Shown one piece after another: positions 25,505-37,127 of a DNA stretch of 64,000 nucleotides. The notes beneath the pieces were generated by a model. It saw only the letters and a list, made by a program, of their open reading frames with translations, did no database searches and had not been told where the DNA came from. This stretch comes from Hawksworthiomyces lignivorus. Its lineage: Eukaryota > Ascomycota > Sordariomycetes > Ophiostomatales > Ophiostomataceae. Location of the stretch: NCBI GenBank assembly GCA_002917075.1, contig NTMA01000049.1, forward strand, positions 62,001 to 126,000, in the 5' to 3' direction. Position numbers and translations under genes: made by a program. How positions within the stretch are numbered: the stretch's first letter is position 1; each line of letters begins with the position of its first letter.

Positions 25505-27670
25505 TCAGCGCTTCTTCTTCTTGTCGTCTACGCCTGCCGGCGGCAACCCGCGCAGCCCACCCATAGTGATCTCGAACTCGACGGCTCCGCGCATGCGGGC
25601 GGCGGGCCCCGACGCCGGGAGCTTGTGGCCCAAGCGCAGCAGCGCCGCCGGCGAGCCCGTGGCCGGCACGTGCGGCGCGAAGACGACCTTCATCCAGCGG
25701 CGCCACGAGTGCCGCAGCCGCGGGGCGCCGAGGCTGTCTGCGCCGAGGAGGCGGCTGCCATCGTCGTCGCGCCCGTCGTCGTCGACGTAGTCGTCGTAGT
25801 CGTCGTAGTCATGGCGACCCGGGCCCAGGCCCAGGGCCGGACCTCTTCCTCTGCCTATCCTAGGGGCTTTGACGAGAGCGACGCGCATGGCCAGCTGGGT
25901 GGCCCACACGAGGCCCAGGGCGGGTGTCTTGTTGTTGCCGCCGGTGGTGCCGTCGCCGCGGCCGCCCCCCGTTGGTTCGTCCCCCCAGCCGGTGAACCAG
26001 CGCTGCTGGTGGTCGAGCTGGAGCACGGGCGGGGCCGGCGGCGGGGCGGGGAACTGGGACGCCAGCGACGGTGGGATGTATTGGGTGGTGGGGAGATCGA
26101 CGGGGGGAGGAGCGGACGAAGGGGGCTGGGGCTGGGACCGGGGCGGCGGCTCGATGCTCGACGGCGGCAGCTGGGCTCTGCCATCGTCGTTGTCATTGTC
26201 GTCGTTGTCGTGTGTGTTTGGCTGCGTCTGAGACGACGTCGGCAGGGCTGGCATAGGCTGTGGCTGTTGTTGTTGTTGCTGCTGCTGCTGCCGCAGACTG
26301 CGGGCGAGCAGCGGGCTCTCTTGGGTGAGCGGCATCTGGGAAGCAGACGACGAGGGTGGCGGCGGCGGCTGCGGCGGTGGCGGCGGCGGCAGCATGGGCC
26401 CGTCCTGCCGCAGGCGTTTTGGGCCGACCGTGCGAGACGCCGACGGGAGCGGCATTGCGCCGCTCCAGCGCTGCGACGGCTGCGACAGCTGCGACAGCGA
26501 CGCCACGGCGAGGCCCTCACCGTCCGGGCCGCCGGCGTCGAACCGGTCGGCCACCTGGTTCGCCACCACGACGGCCAGGCTATGTTTCTGCGCCAGCGAA
26601 TGCAGAAGCATGCCGAGGCGCGTCAGCTCGAGGCCGCGGGCAGCCAGGCTGCCGGTGCCCCTCCCACCGGCGGGACCGCCACCACCTCCGCCGCTGCTGC
26701 TGCCGCCTGCTCCTCCTCCGCCAGCGCCTGCTCCAGCCGCTCCTGCGCCGGCGGGGCCGCCGCCAAAGAAAGGCCGGAAGTTGGCTGCTACGGAGTCCAG
26801 CACCACCAGGCCGAACGACGACGGGCTGCTCGGCCCTCTGTCGAGGTCGCCGCCGCTGCCGCCACCGCCTCTGCCGCCCAAGGAGTTCTCCGCCTTGCTC
26901 AGTTGCACGGGCAGCTGGTGGGTCAGGATGTGCTCCTGGGCCTCGAGGTCGGGCGTGCTGATGGTGGCAATGCGGGCCAGCGAGCAGTGGGCGCGCAGGG
27001 CGGCGGCGTCCGGGTGGGCCTGCAGCATCTGGGCGAGGCGGGCCGTAGGTAGGGGCGCTTCGGCGGCGATGTAGAGGGCCTTGCGGCCGAGCCCGCGGGG
27101 GGGCGGCAGCTGGACGGCCAACAGCAGGCTGAGCAGCAGCTGGGTCTTGCCGACGCCGCTCTCGCCGACGACCTCGGCCAGGCAGCCGGTGGGGAAGCCG
27201 CCGGCGAGGGCGGCGTCGATGGCCGGGTCGAGGGTGCTGATGCGGCCCGTGGCAGAGGAGGTGGCGCCGGCGGCGGATAGCGGCATCGAAGGTGGTATGG
27301 GATCAGGCTGCTGCCGGTCTGGGTCCTCTTCCTCCTCCGCCTTCTTCTTCTTCTTCTTCTCCTCTTTCCCCTTGCCTGCCGGCAGATTTAGTTCTGGCGG
27401 CTCGGCTCCCGCGTCGTCTTCCAGGGCAGAGTGCCGCCTTGGCCGCCTCGGACGGAGGGGCGTGGATGGCACGGCGGCCAGCTGGGCGCGCACATCTTCG
27501 CACAGGCGGCGCAGGTCCAGCAGAGGTAGTCGCGTGCGCTTGCCAATCTCGGCGGCGTCCAGGGTCAGCAGCTCGCTCAGGCTGATGCGGTGGGCCTCGA
27601 GGCCGGCGACGAGGGCGGCATACTTGGTGGAAGCGGCGAAGTCGGGCAGCAGGGTGTGGAGGTCGCTCAT
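25505..27670 (-). CDS. RAD57: DNA repair protein RAD57 (Rad51 paralogue), 721 aa
   Basis: RecA/Rad51-family ATPase; Rad57 acts with Rad55 to load and stabilise Rad51 in homologous recombination. The start was set at MSDLHTLLPDF (27670), because the longer frame from 27778 would add a signal-peptide-like stretch that makes no sense on a nuclear protein. A helical N-domain (residues 1-70) is followed by a Lys/Glu-rich linker, Walker A GESGVGKTQ (about 169-177), the ALYIAAEAPLPTARL strand, and Walker B FGLVVLDSVAANFRP (about 286-300). A long disordered region rich in Pro, Gly and Gln, including a run of nine Gln, splits the ATPase core from the C-terminal EFEITMGGLRGL strand typical of Rad57. 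That expansion makes the protein clearly longer than the roughly 460-residue yeast protein. Codons are extremely GC-rich. The Rad57 versus XRCC3 naming rests on overall pattern. Confidence 0.85.
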   Translation of the reverse strand: MSDLHTLLPDFAASTKYAALVAGLEAHRISLSELLTLDAAEIGKRTRLPLLDLRRLCEDVRAQLAAVPSTPLRPRRPRRHSALEDDAGAEPPELNLPAGKGKEEKKKKKKAEEEEDPDRQQPDPIPPSMPLSAAGATSSATGRISTLDPAIDAALAGGFPTGCLAEVVGESGVGKTQLLLSLLLAVQLPPPRGLGRKALYIAAEAPLPTARLAQMLQAHPDAAALRAHCSLARIATISTPDLEAQEHILTHQLPVQLSKAENSLGGRGGGGSGGDLDRGPSSPSSFGLVVLDSVAANFRPFFGGGPAGAGAAGAGAGGGGAGGSSSGGGGGGPAGGRGTGSLAARGLELTRLGMLLHSLAQKHSLAVVVANQVADRFDAGGPDGEGLAVASLSQLSQPSQRWSGAMPLPSASRTVGPKRLRQDGPMLPPPPPPQPPPPPSSSASQMPLTQESPLLARSLRQQQQQQQQQPQPMPALPTSSQTQPNTHDNDDNDNDDGRAQLPPSSIEPPPRSQPQPPSSAPPPVDLPTTQYIPPSLASQFPAPPPAPPVLQLDHQQRWFTGWGDEPTGGGRGDGTTGGNNKTPALGLVWATQLAMRVALVKAPRIGRGRGPALGLGPGRHDYDDYDDYVDDDGRDDDGSRLLGADSLGAPRLRHSWRRWMKVVFAPHVPATGSPAALLRLGHKLPASGPAARMRGAVEFEITMGGLRGLPPAGVDDKKKKR

Positions 27671-29133
27671 GGGGGGAGAAGACGGCGTGCGGTGCGGACG
27701 CCGCGGGCGGGCATGAGCAACAGAGAGAAGGAGAAGAGGGAGAAGCCAAGTTCTGCGGCAGCAAAGCAAGAGGATCAACGGGGATCGTTGTCTGATTTTC
27801 GTTTTCCTCTCCTCGAGCGCCCGTACCTAAGACACTCCGTGCGGCTGCTGCCAGTTTGAGAGGACTACTTTTAGATGACGTGCAGGAAGAAACGCGAAAA
27901 CGCGTGCTCACGTTATTTTTAATGGATGCGGGGCAACATATAGGGAGTAGGGCACATTCTGCTCGCACGCCAAACTCAACATGCTCTGTCTCTAGGAAGA
28001 GGCTAAAAATATTCACTATACGCACATATGCCAAAAATAAGACGAGAAGAAAAAAAATGCAGTGATTGCAGCATTGAGAAAAAATCGTATGGCACTTTTT
28101 TGCAAGGTACAATGCAAACTGAAAGCTGCCAAGAGCTATGTAAATAGTCCCTCTGGCTGTAGGCGTTTACTTGCCCGAGAACTAGAAATAAAAGGGCCTA
28201 GGGATATCTTTCATATAAAGCACACAGTTTCGTTTCTTTTGACATAGATTCTTTGAAAAACACTGGTTAGCTCCATTCTATTCTCGAAATAAGCCTCATT
28301 ATAAAGTCTCTACAAATGTCGTTTGTCGATCTGACAGCACAATCCTTCACTATGAGTGTCCATAGTGAGGATAGTCCATTTGATATACCGTGTGAAGAGG
28401 AGCATAGATTTTGTGAGCTGGCCTGTCTGCTGAGAACAAAACCACAGCCGGGACCATTTGTCAAGGTCTGTAGCGCATGTCACACGAGCTTCGCCTCTAG
28501 CTTCTTCACTTTCTTCACTTTCAAGTATAGACATACACTGATATTCAGTCCACTTTCGTATATGCATTCACTCAAATGGCCTAGGTGACGATACAGGAAG
28601 CCAATCAGCAAACATGTTAATTAACGAGCAAGTCAAGAAGCTGCGCTGTTGCAGAGCTTTCTCTCTCCTTCCTCCTCCCCTCTCTTCCTCCTTCATCCTT
28701 TCACTTCTTTCCTCGACACTTTGCGTTTTCCAATTTAGGAAAGAGCTCCTCACAAACCAGACAAGGGCCCAGTTTAAACAAACAAACGGCTCAGTAAGTA
28801 AACAAGTCCGTGAGCAGCCTGCAAATAGCCAGCTTTCCTCATCATTCTCTTTTCTCACATCTACATGGATCTCTATATCCCATATGCCACTTTCACTATC
28901 AGCTATCTACACAGCTGATCTTTACACCCTGTTTGCACTCTGTCTCAGTTGAAAGTATCCAATATCATACTTCACTTCTGGCTTTAGCTGTTCTTTGATG
29001 ACAGAAACCAGGGCTAAGTGCTTCTACCACTTTACGCAGATCTCCAACGAGACTAGTTCTGCCGAATCTGGTCTTATACTCCTAGAGATTGCATCTGTTT
29101 CAGATTGTTCTGCGTTTTTGTAATGCTCTGAAC
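27671..29133. other. Divergent promoter region RAD57/Stc1-domain gene
   Basis: About 1.46 kb between two divergent start codons. Open frames at 28,316-28,588 and 28,614-28,952 show no family likeness. Near RAD57 there is an MCB/SCB-like pair (listed separately). Confidence 0.5.
27892..27905 (-). promoter_or_regulatory. MCB/SCB-like pair upstream of RAD57
   Basis: ACGCGT (27900-27905) sits next to ACGCGAA (27892-27898), about 230 bp upstream of the RAD57 start. MluI cell-cycle boxes bound by MBF drive G1/S expression of DNA replication and repair genes in ascomycetes, so the placement fits the gene's role. Binding is inferred, not shown. Confidence 0.5.
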
Positions 29134-30675
29134 ATGGCAGCCAACGGCAAAGGTCCAGATGAGACTGTTTCTCTATATTTCAAGTATGGTATTCAAAGAT
29201 GTTCTGTTATTTGTGAGCTCGTCCAACACGTATATTCTTGAATGAAAAAGCTAATATCTCGCAGGCCCAAAAACAAGCAAGGCAACGGAAAAGCAACAGA
29301 CAAGTATGAAAAATATGGCAGCATTCCTATGACTATGTCAATTACTATCGACCCTACGAAAATATTAATACAATTCCAGGATACGTTGCTACATCGGCGG
29401 TGAGTGGAAGCCGCGGTCTGAATTTTCAAATAACCAGCTTGAAAAGTTTCAACGCTCGGGGGACAGCCCGGCGAATACAAAGATCTCCTGCAGAGTTCAC
29501 TCACCCCAGGTGAGGCGAGAGCTCCGGTGCCAAGGGCCTTGTGGAGCTTGGCTGCCTCTGGAGAGCTTCAGCAAGAATACTCGCAATCATGGCAAAACAG
29601 TACGCGGCCTTCAGCATCTGCCCCAGACAAAATTCTGTTTTGCTATTGCGGCTCTTTCCATTTTTCTCTTACTGACATGAATAGTGGTGCTTGGACTGTA
29701 CGGAATGGCAGCTGAGCGTGGAGCCTGGTTTCACTCCGTACGTCCCGCCGAGCAACCTTGATGGCATGGATGATATGCCTCAGATTGAAGACGGCAGCGC
29801 GGACTTGCTCGCCTCGCATAACCAAACAGGCGAACGCGTCGAAGAGGTTCATTTTCGTTTCTCTCTGCCTAGACCTTATACCTGCATATAGCGAGAATTA
29901 CTAATTAGACGGCTAGTGGATTCAAGGCAATCCCAGCGAGCTCGGCGACTACGACAGAGTTGAGACTGGCACGCAGCGCTCCATCCTCGATAGCGCTTCT
30001 GAAGTGTCGGGACCATCTCTGCTAGATAGCACCAGCCATGAACTGGGCGGGCTTCCCCAAGCCCTGAATGCGGTCAATCTGAGTCTCATTGGTTTCACTG
30101 TCCCAAATCCTCCCTCGTACGCTTCTGTAGCTTCGGCCAGTATCTCCGGATCTGCCAGTCGGGCGAGGCCTTCCGATCATCACCAGGCCGCGACAGGAGT
30201 ATCTCGTCTTAGACCCAACGCTCAATATTCGCTGATTGACGAGAGCGTCGAATCCCACAGCTACCACAGTACCACTACTCTCAGCCAGACGTCCAATGCA
30301 CAGTCTGTTACAACAAATACGAATACGACAGTCAATGGAAACACTGTCACCAACATGGCCAGCAACACCGCTGTCAACCCCGCCTGGATGGAAAGCGAAC
30401 TCGCGCCGCTAGCCACGGTCCAGGCACAGGAACAGAGAACGCCCACCCGCAGCGGATGGGCTCGGCCTGTAAGTGTTTTCTCTCAGACTACCATTTTATA
30501 ACTACGTCTCTCCATGTCCAATACTGATGCTTTGTTGCAATAGGTTCAACGGAAAACTGAATTGCTGACACCCAAATATGTCGCGAATGGCAATATACCT
30601 GATGCTCAGACTCAGAGCCTCCGGAAGACTGTATATGCCGATGCTGATGACGACGACAGCGAAGATGAATGTTGA
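29134..30675 (+). CDS. Stc1-domain zinc-binding protein, 384 aa; exons 29134..29183, 29265..29303, 29380..29599, 29685..29846, 29917..30468, 30544..30675
   Basis: The N-terminal third reads IRCYIGGEWKPRSEFSNNQ, then ISCRVHSPQ, RELRCQGPCGAW, FSKNTRNHGK and WCLDCTEWQ: the paired Cys clusters and FS-x-x-Q/R motifs of the Stc1 domain (residues about 30-115). In fission yeast Stc1 links the RNAi complex RITS/Argonaute to the CLRC H3K9 methyltransferase; fungal paralogues of unknown role are common. The rest is Ser/Thr/Asn-rich and disordered, with an acidic tail (DADDDDSEDEC). Exons 1 and 2 are only 50 and 39 nt; all junctions keep phase. The fourth intron has a weak donor (GTTCAT), and 29856/29927 is an alternative splice pair in phase. 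It shares a divergent promoter with RAD57. Confidence 0.78.
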
Positions 30676-33340
30676 AGCATCTGCACAACGTGGCCTGTAA
30701 GACAGCAGCACGCCGCCAATTCTACTTTTTTCAGGCGAATAAGTGAGCGGCCCTTTGTGTTGGCCTATTTCAAGAATAGGACCTTCGTCTTGTCGACTTC
30801 AGTTTCTTCGGTTTGCCGATGTCCTGGTCACTCGAATGGTCTTTGAGACTTGCATCGCGTTTTCCTAGGTTTTGAGATGGATAATAACAGTGCACTACTT
30901 TGCAAAGTTTTCACCGCCATGAATGGTACTGGATGACACAGCCAGGCCCTTGATTCGTGTGACATTTTGTTTCGTTGCGTTTCCTAATACCGGTTTCATC
31001 TACTGAGAAGCCTCAGCCATAGGCTCTGGCGTATAGGACAATAAATAAAGCACAGCCAAAAAAAAAAAAGGCATCAGCCACAACCTCATGAGACCGCCTT
31101 ACGTGTCAGAATTCGTGGCATGAATAAGAGGTGTCCCGATGTTCGAGCCCAGTGGCCAAGTCATATTAAATTGTTCAAGCAAGTCCTATCTGAACCAGGA
31201 CCGGCTCTACACGTACCTTAGCAGAGCAAAACTAAGGTCGCAGGACATCTCATAAACATAGCTCGCCCACCTGCCAAAGAGCCTCATTCACATGGGTAAA
31301 ACAATGTGGCAAAATTGCCTAGCCAAGCACTCGCACTCGCTAATCAGCCTTATTTATGCCCCTACTGACGTCTGCTTGCGTCTCGTTCCCGCCCTTATTT
31401 TTAATTTTACTTTTTGGTTTGGTTTGGGCCTCGGTGAGAAAGGTGGTAGGAACCTACTATGCACTGCCTCAAACCTCTCTTCTCCTGAATCGAGCCGGTC
31501 GTGTTGGTATTACGTATGTTGTGAAACTAGCGAGAGGGACGGCTCGTTTAGCCCGGTTTCCGGCACCATACGAGTTCGCCCCCGCTATTGAAGCCTTGTT
31601 CGTCTATCTCCAATCACTCCAGAACTGACCTGCAAGTAATTTGGCTTCCTGCATTCTCTTTCGCCACTTTTTTTTTTGTTTGCTTCTTTCTTTCTTTTTG
31701 TTTTCCATTTTCTTCCACGTTTCTCACACATCAGAAAAGTATCCGATTTAGACGAAATCAAAAGTATTGGGTGGCTTTGTGAATACTGCCGCTGATCAAG
31801 ACGAAATGAATATCACGCGAGCCCTTTGTAGCGTGTGTGTTGAGAGTAATTGATAACATGGAACAAAGGATCGTGCACTGCCATGCCATTGGCTACCTTG
31901 GCACCCAAACACGGCGACCACCGCAGTCAAGATGACGAGCGCTGAACATTATCCAAGAGTCTGCCTAGCGAAGAAATATGCCTCAAAGTGCAATAGAGAT
32001 TCTTCCTAGATAGGGAAGATAGTAGGGCACACCACATTGAAAAGATCGCTAATACGTAAAGGTGTACGGGGAAGGCTTTGTATTACTCGGTTGCCTTTTT
32101 TTTCTGTCGGTCTCTTTTTATTTCCGGCTATGCCTCTGAGCAACGGGCGCAGTCTACCAGCTCGGTGGCTCACAAGATCGTTTTTTTCCTAGGTGAAGAA
32201 TGGAACAGATTTGGATTTGACGTTTTTTCCCGAATTTAGCACATTTTGTCATCTGGTATCTGGGGCATGGCAATATTCTCAGATAACCGGTCTATTTTCA
32301 TTACAAACACTTGCACACCTGCAACTACCAACCCTCCAATCACGGCCTTCGTCTCATTTACGCCCGAGATCATGACTCCCAAACGATCTTGTTTGGTGTC
32401 CAACCTCTCTCTGTCCATCCTCCCGGCCGATGTTCCCCCTCTTCGCTTTCGTTAGAACAGGTATCGATAAGCTAACTCCACGTTCGCATTGCAACGTTGG
32501 ACTTAGTTCGCATCCGCCCAAGGCTGCCCAGCAAAATCCAAGGTCTATGCTCTCCGCTCTCTCCTATGCGTCGCCTCACCCCCTTTTAGCATTGCCACAA
32601 CCGGCTGCAGCTCCCCTCTATCCTGTTGCGAATTATCGTGGCATGAGTAGATTAGCTACCAATTCATAGGCTGCCAGGAACTGTCAGCTTTGGGCTTCCT
32701 ATCTTTTCGGTTCTTTATTCATTGTTTTGCAGCGGTGATGCCCCAGCTAGCCTTGCTTTCCATGTCAACACCTCCTTGGTCTAGCTCTGACCTACCTCTC
32801 CGGTCCAAGTGGCCTTTCTTTGATTGGTGATACAGGTGAGGGGACGGACGGAAAACATCAAGACTTGGGAGACGGTCCCCTCAGTTCTTAGGCTGCCACA
32901 TGTTATTCTTCATTCGGTAGAATTATCCTTTTGCGCGGTGCTGGAGCGATTTTCCTTTCGGATTCGTATTTCTCTTACCTGTAGTTATTTCCGTACATAG
33001 CTTCTTGTGATGGTGTGTTATATTAGGACGTAGAGCCGGGCTGTGGTTGTGATACCTAGCTGGTTGCCTTGCTCCGTGATCCTTTGATATCTCGGTATCC
33101 CTATCCAGCGGAATCTGCTTCTCCAGAGCAGCCCTTCTCAGCTTGCACTCTTCGCTTGTTCCCGACTTCCTTTATTATTGAACCATTATTGTGTAGACAT
33201 CAATATCAAGAAGACACCTCATCTCAACCCGCTTTTCTGCTCGCTCCGTTTTTTATTATTTGCTATTTCAGAGTTGAGGGAAAGACAAGGGAAGCCTCAG
33301 GGGGGAAACAACAAGGGCCTCGTCAGGCAACATACTGAAT
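30676..33340. other. 2.7-kb spacer before the DUF7514-type gene
   Basis: Mixed-composition spacer with several CT-rich stretches (31,650-31,730; 32,090-32,200; 33,130-33,260). No frame looks coding. The last about 300 bp probably form the promoter and leader of the next gene. Confidence 0.5.
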
Positions 33341-36300
33341 ATGCCAGCCCTACTTGTCACAAGCAAAGCCGACAACAACAAAACGGGCGAAAACGCCACT
33401 GCCACCGAGATGCTTGATATGGCGCCCATTGTGCCCCGAAATGACAGCGAAGGGCTTTCTACCAAGCCCATAGTCGAACACTGTGTTGAAATACTAGACC
33501 CTATTGATCTTACTACTTGCAGCCATCATACCAGCCATGACGCCGAGCATGTCCGCGGTGAGACAGGCGGAAGCAGTGTAAGAGAAGAACATCCTGCTGG
33601 AACAGCACAAGATAAATGCGATAGCAATGTTGCGGACGGCAAAGTTGCCATCGATCGTCCTCCTCCTTCTGTTTGTCACTCTTGCCACTCCATTGCGCCT
33701 TCTTCCAGTACGTCAACGAGGAATATGACCGCACCTACTCCCGAGGAAATGCCCACTTCAACGCGCAGTTCTGCAGGTTTGCAGACAGATCCGGCCTCCA
33801 TCCCAAGCCAGCCCTTATCATCTCCTGTCCTGACTGCTTCTTCATCTTTGGCTCCTGATGGAGCACCGGAAGCCATCTCGTGGCCTGCAAGTCTGCTGTC
33901 TGCGATTCGAACCATGATTAAAGAAGAAGGTAGGAGAAATTTCTATGCACACGTTGTCCATCTACGTTTGAGAGAAGAGAGCTGACAGATACTGTCTGGG
34001 ATCAACAGTAGGGCGAGCAGATCGGCCTGGTGACGCGAGCCTTCCCGGAGATGATCTGCCTACACCAGCAGCGCCCCATATAGCTCCCCTGGCTCCAGTC
34101 ACACTAGCAACCACATCAGACCCCCTTTTCCGTGAATATATTTCTAGGGCAGTAGCTTCTTCACTTGCTGCTCGATCTCCTTCACCATCCTCCATCTGCA
34201 CGACAGACAGTTCCCTTCCTGCTTCTCCTGGATCTGCCTCTCCCTCCTCGCTCCTATCTTCACCCGTTGCCCTGGCCAGCTCTCCCATAATGTCTTCACC
34301 AGATAAGATCACATCCCCTGGAGGATGCCATCAAAACAGTTATCCGGCACCCATGGAATCTCCTCAACAAAGCCTATTCAGAGATACACCTTATCACTTC
34401 CCACCCAAGCCGTCCCCAAAGACGTCCCCAAAGTCGTCACCTTTACCATCAACGGCGCAGTTGTCATCATCACCACAAAAACAGCCTTTCAGACCACCAG
34501 AGCGCCGGTCAACTGTTCGCTTTGATGAATCTGTGACATCAAATATGGCAGCACAGGAAGCAGGAGCCAAAAATGAACAGACTTTTTCGACTCCTAAAGC
34601 TGGTAGTAGTGGAAGCAACCGTCCATCGGGCCGTTCAGCAACAGCAGAGGTGCCAGCTAGAACATCCATACCGCCGTCTGGCGGCCACGGATCCAGAGAT
34701 CTAACTCCAGTTGATAAAAAATGGGGAGTGCTATATCACAATGGGAGGCCAACGGAGCGACTCAACGAGGTTATGATTAGCATTGCCCAGTTTATTGTAA
34801 GATTTCCTTCCAATCGTTGATACTCTTACTGTCAGAAATGCTTCAATATCAGCTAATGCAGACACCATCATAGATCGAGAAAATGTTGCCGCTGGGAAGT
34901 GTTGTAATTGTGCCCGAAAAGCTCGCCGCGTTTTACGCATTCCCTCAAATTGAAGGCGACCCCTTTTTGTATCGTTGTAAGCACTACCCATCAACTAGGT
35001 GACAGCCTTCGCAGCCTCTTGTGATAGACTAACGAGCCAAAGCAATTCTCAAATCTCAGGACAAAGACCTGTACAGGAAACTCGCCGACCTGTACTTAGA
35101 CTGCGGCTGTAGATTCCACTTGGTGCAAAGCGAGCCTTCATCGAGACCGCGCATCCCTGCTCTGACTCCAGCTGGCTTCGCTCGATGGATGGATCTCCAT
35201 ATCCAAGCTTTTCCAGATGAAGAAGCTCGCCGCCTCGAGAAGATTGTGTCGAGCTTTCCACTTGAAGCCAACAGCCTCCTGGATGGCAAGCCCGAGAGAC
35301 TCCCTAAGCAGCTCTCGCGTTACCTGCTGCCAGACGTGCCAGACTTGGAGATTCGAGGACTGTTGAAGCAGGCAGTTAAGAGGCACTTTGGAGATGCGGC
35401 ACTGCCATCGTCTCCTGTGCCCACAACGAGAGGAACAACAGAAGTCTCTACGCCGTCCCATCGCCGGTACTCATCGTTTTCTGGCCCGTCGTCGGCGTCA
35501 ATCCAAACTGGTGGCGCAACACAAGGCTCACGAAGCAGAAATTCGAGCCGCAGCAGACCACCGTCATCATCGGTGCACGACCACCACGACCTAAACGCAC
35601 TTACCAGGTCTGACAGCCGGCGAGACAGTGATAACCGACGTCGCAATTCCAGCACTGATCGCCAACGAAGCCCCAGTCGGCCACCGCGGATGCGCCAGAG
35701 CAGCGTCAGTATTGTTTCCAACAGTGCTGATGCGAGAGAGGAGAGAAGCGATCGGTATTCGCCTCCGTCCTCATCAGTACAATCGCGCCGCAACTCTTTC
35801 ATCAGAAGCGGAGCCGCGCCTGTTAATTCAGGGCCAAACAGCAGCTCAGCTTCTGCAGCAAATATGCCAGTACGGAGAGCTTCTAGCCCGAACAACCGTG
35901 GCTACCGTCCCCCCTATCCAGATGAACAGATTGCTCGGCGTTCAACCGTATCGGGAGCAGAACGCGACCGAGACAGAGACCGTGACCGGCAGAGAAGGGA
36001 GGAGAGGAGCCGAGAGAGAGAGAGAGACGCAAATCGCGATCGCTACGGCGGCCGGGAGAGAGACAGAGATAGGGAGCAGAGCCGGCGCAGCCCGAGCCGG
36101 GAGCGAGACCGGGCTGGCGATCGAAACAGAGATCGCGACTACGACAATAGGAGTCGCCGCCCGGAGAGAGATTCAAAGCCGCCGGTGCCTCTTGTGCTGC
36201 CGCCGTCGCCGGCGCCGCCGTCACCACCCATCAGCCGACGTCAATCCATTCGGGGAGCTCCACCTGTGACCGTCATCCAGCAAGACAGTCCTGCCAGCCG

Positions 36301-36679
36301 CGGGCTGGGCCTCGTAGACAAGGCGAGTGGAGCGCCCCTTCTCCTCCCGCGCAGCACTAGTGACGGCACAATCAGTGGCAGCGGCGTGATGCAGGCTCAT
36401 CGCGCATCGTTTACGGTGCCTACCGCATCCAGCAACAGTCTAGCGCTGGTATCTAGTCGGCCGGCACCGTCTTCGCCGCCATCGCCGCGGCGGGCAGCGC
36501 GCCAGCTAGCCATCGCCTCTGGAAACCGGAATGCGGAAGTCGACCGCCGGAGCAGCGTGAACAAGCGCACTGATGGTGGCAGCCGCCGCGGCAGCGGCGA
36601 AGGGAGCGACAGTGGTAGTGGAGGTGAGCCGACGTGGGACGAGTACTTGCGGTCGCGGCGGGGGAGCCGTGTAGGTTAG
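33341..36679 (+). CDS. DUF7514-type fungal protein with Arg/Asp/Glu-rich tail, 1,038 aa; exons 33341..33929, 34009..34796, 34874..34976, 35043..36679
   Basis: A fungal-specific protein of unknown function. The folded core (about residues 435-575) reads LTPVDKKWGVLYHNGRPTE, IEKMLPLGSVVIVPEKLAAFY, LYRKLADLYLDCGCRFHLVQ, RPRIPALTPAGFARWM and DGKPERLPKQLSRYLLP, the pattern I know as the DUF7514 domain. The 430 residues before it are disordered and Ser/Pro-rich. After it come Ser/Arg-rich sequence, an RD/RE repeat block (about 35,960-36,170) like those of splicing-associated proteins, and a conserved-looking end, GEPTWDEYLRSRRGSRVG. The third intron was placed at 34977-35042, because the AG after the CTAAC at about 35,029 is the one that keeps phase. 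Intron 1 ends in a tandem CAGTAG acceptor, both AGs in frame. No biochemical function can be claimed. Confidence 0.78.
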
Positions 36680-37127
36680 GGATTAGTCGGATGGAGCTGG
36701 GCTTATAGATATAGATATCAGGGATCGTTTTTGCTCTTCTTTTGTTTCCCCTTCTGCTGATATTGTAGGACACTTGTTCCTTTTCCTGGGTCTCTATGAT
36801 TCATCAATGTTGTTTTATTATCTTTTTCTTTCTTTTTTTGTTCTTCTGTTGTTGAAATTTTCCTTCGATTTTGAGGATCAGACGCGTTTCTTTTATGATT
36901 GCCGCGAACAGCACACAGAATGGTTGTATTCTTCTTCTTTTTGATAGAATTTTTTTTTTTTTTTTGGTTGTTGACTTTACAATATACACTTTATGTCTGA
37001 ACTCTTGAAATGCTTGATTGTCCTTCCTGTAAAAAATGTGAATTTCTTTTCGCTAGAATATATAAAAAAAAAGGGGGGGGGACCGTTCCTTGCTCTACCC
37101 GTCTTCCTCCACTTTCTCCTTTGCCGT
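36680..37127. other. Convergent 3' spacer with homopolymers
   Basis: About 450 bp between convergent stops, T-rich, with a T run at about 36,950-36,966 and an A9G9-type run near 37,067-37,081. It is presumably two 3' UTRs. No gene is seen. Confidence 0.5.

Noticed and set aside
25475..27052. 525-codon plus-strand frame
   Set aside because: Antisense to RAD57 and composed of Val/Gly/Arg runs from reversed triplet repeats.
27671..27778. 36-residue N-terminal extension of RAD57 with a signal-peptide look
   Set aside because: A secretion signal is not compatible with a nuclear recombination protein, and the internal Met gives the family-like start.
28316..28952. Two short plus-strand frames between RAD57 and the Stc1-domain gene
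   Set aside because: Low-complexity Ser/Phe-rich translations with no family likeness; probably promoter DNA.
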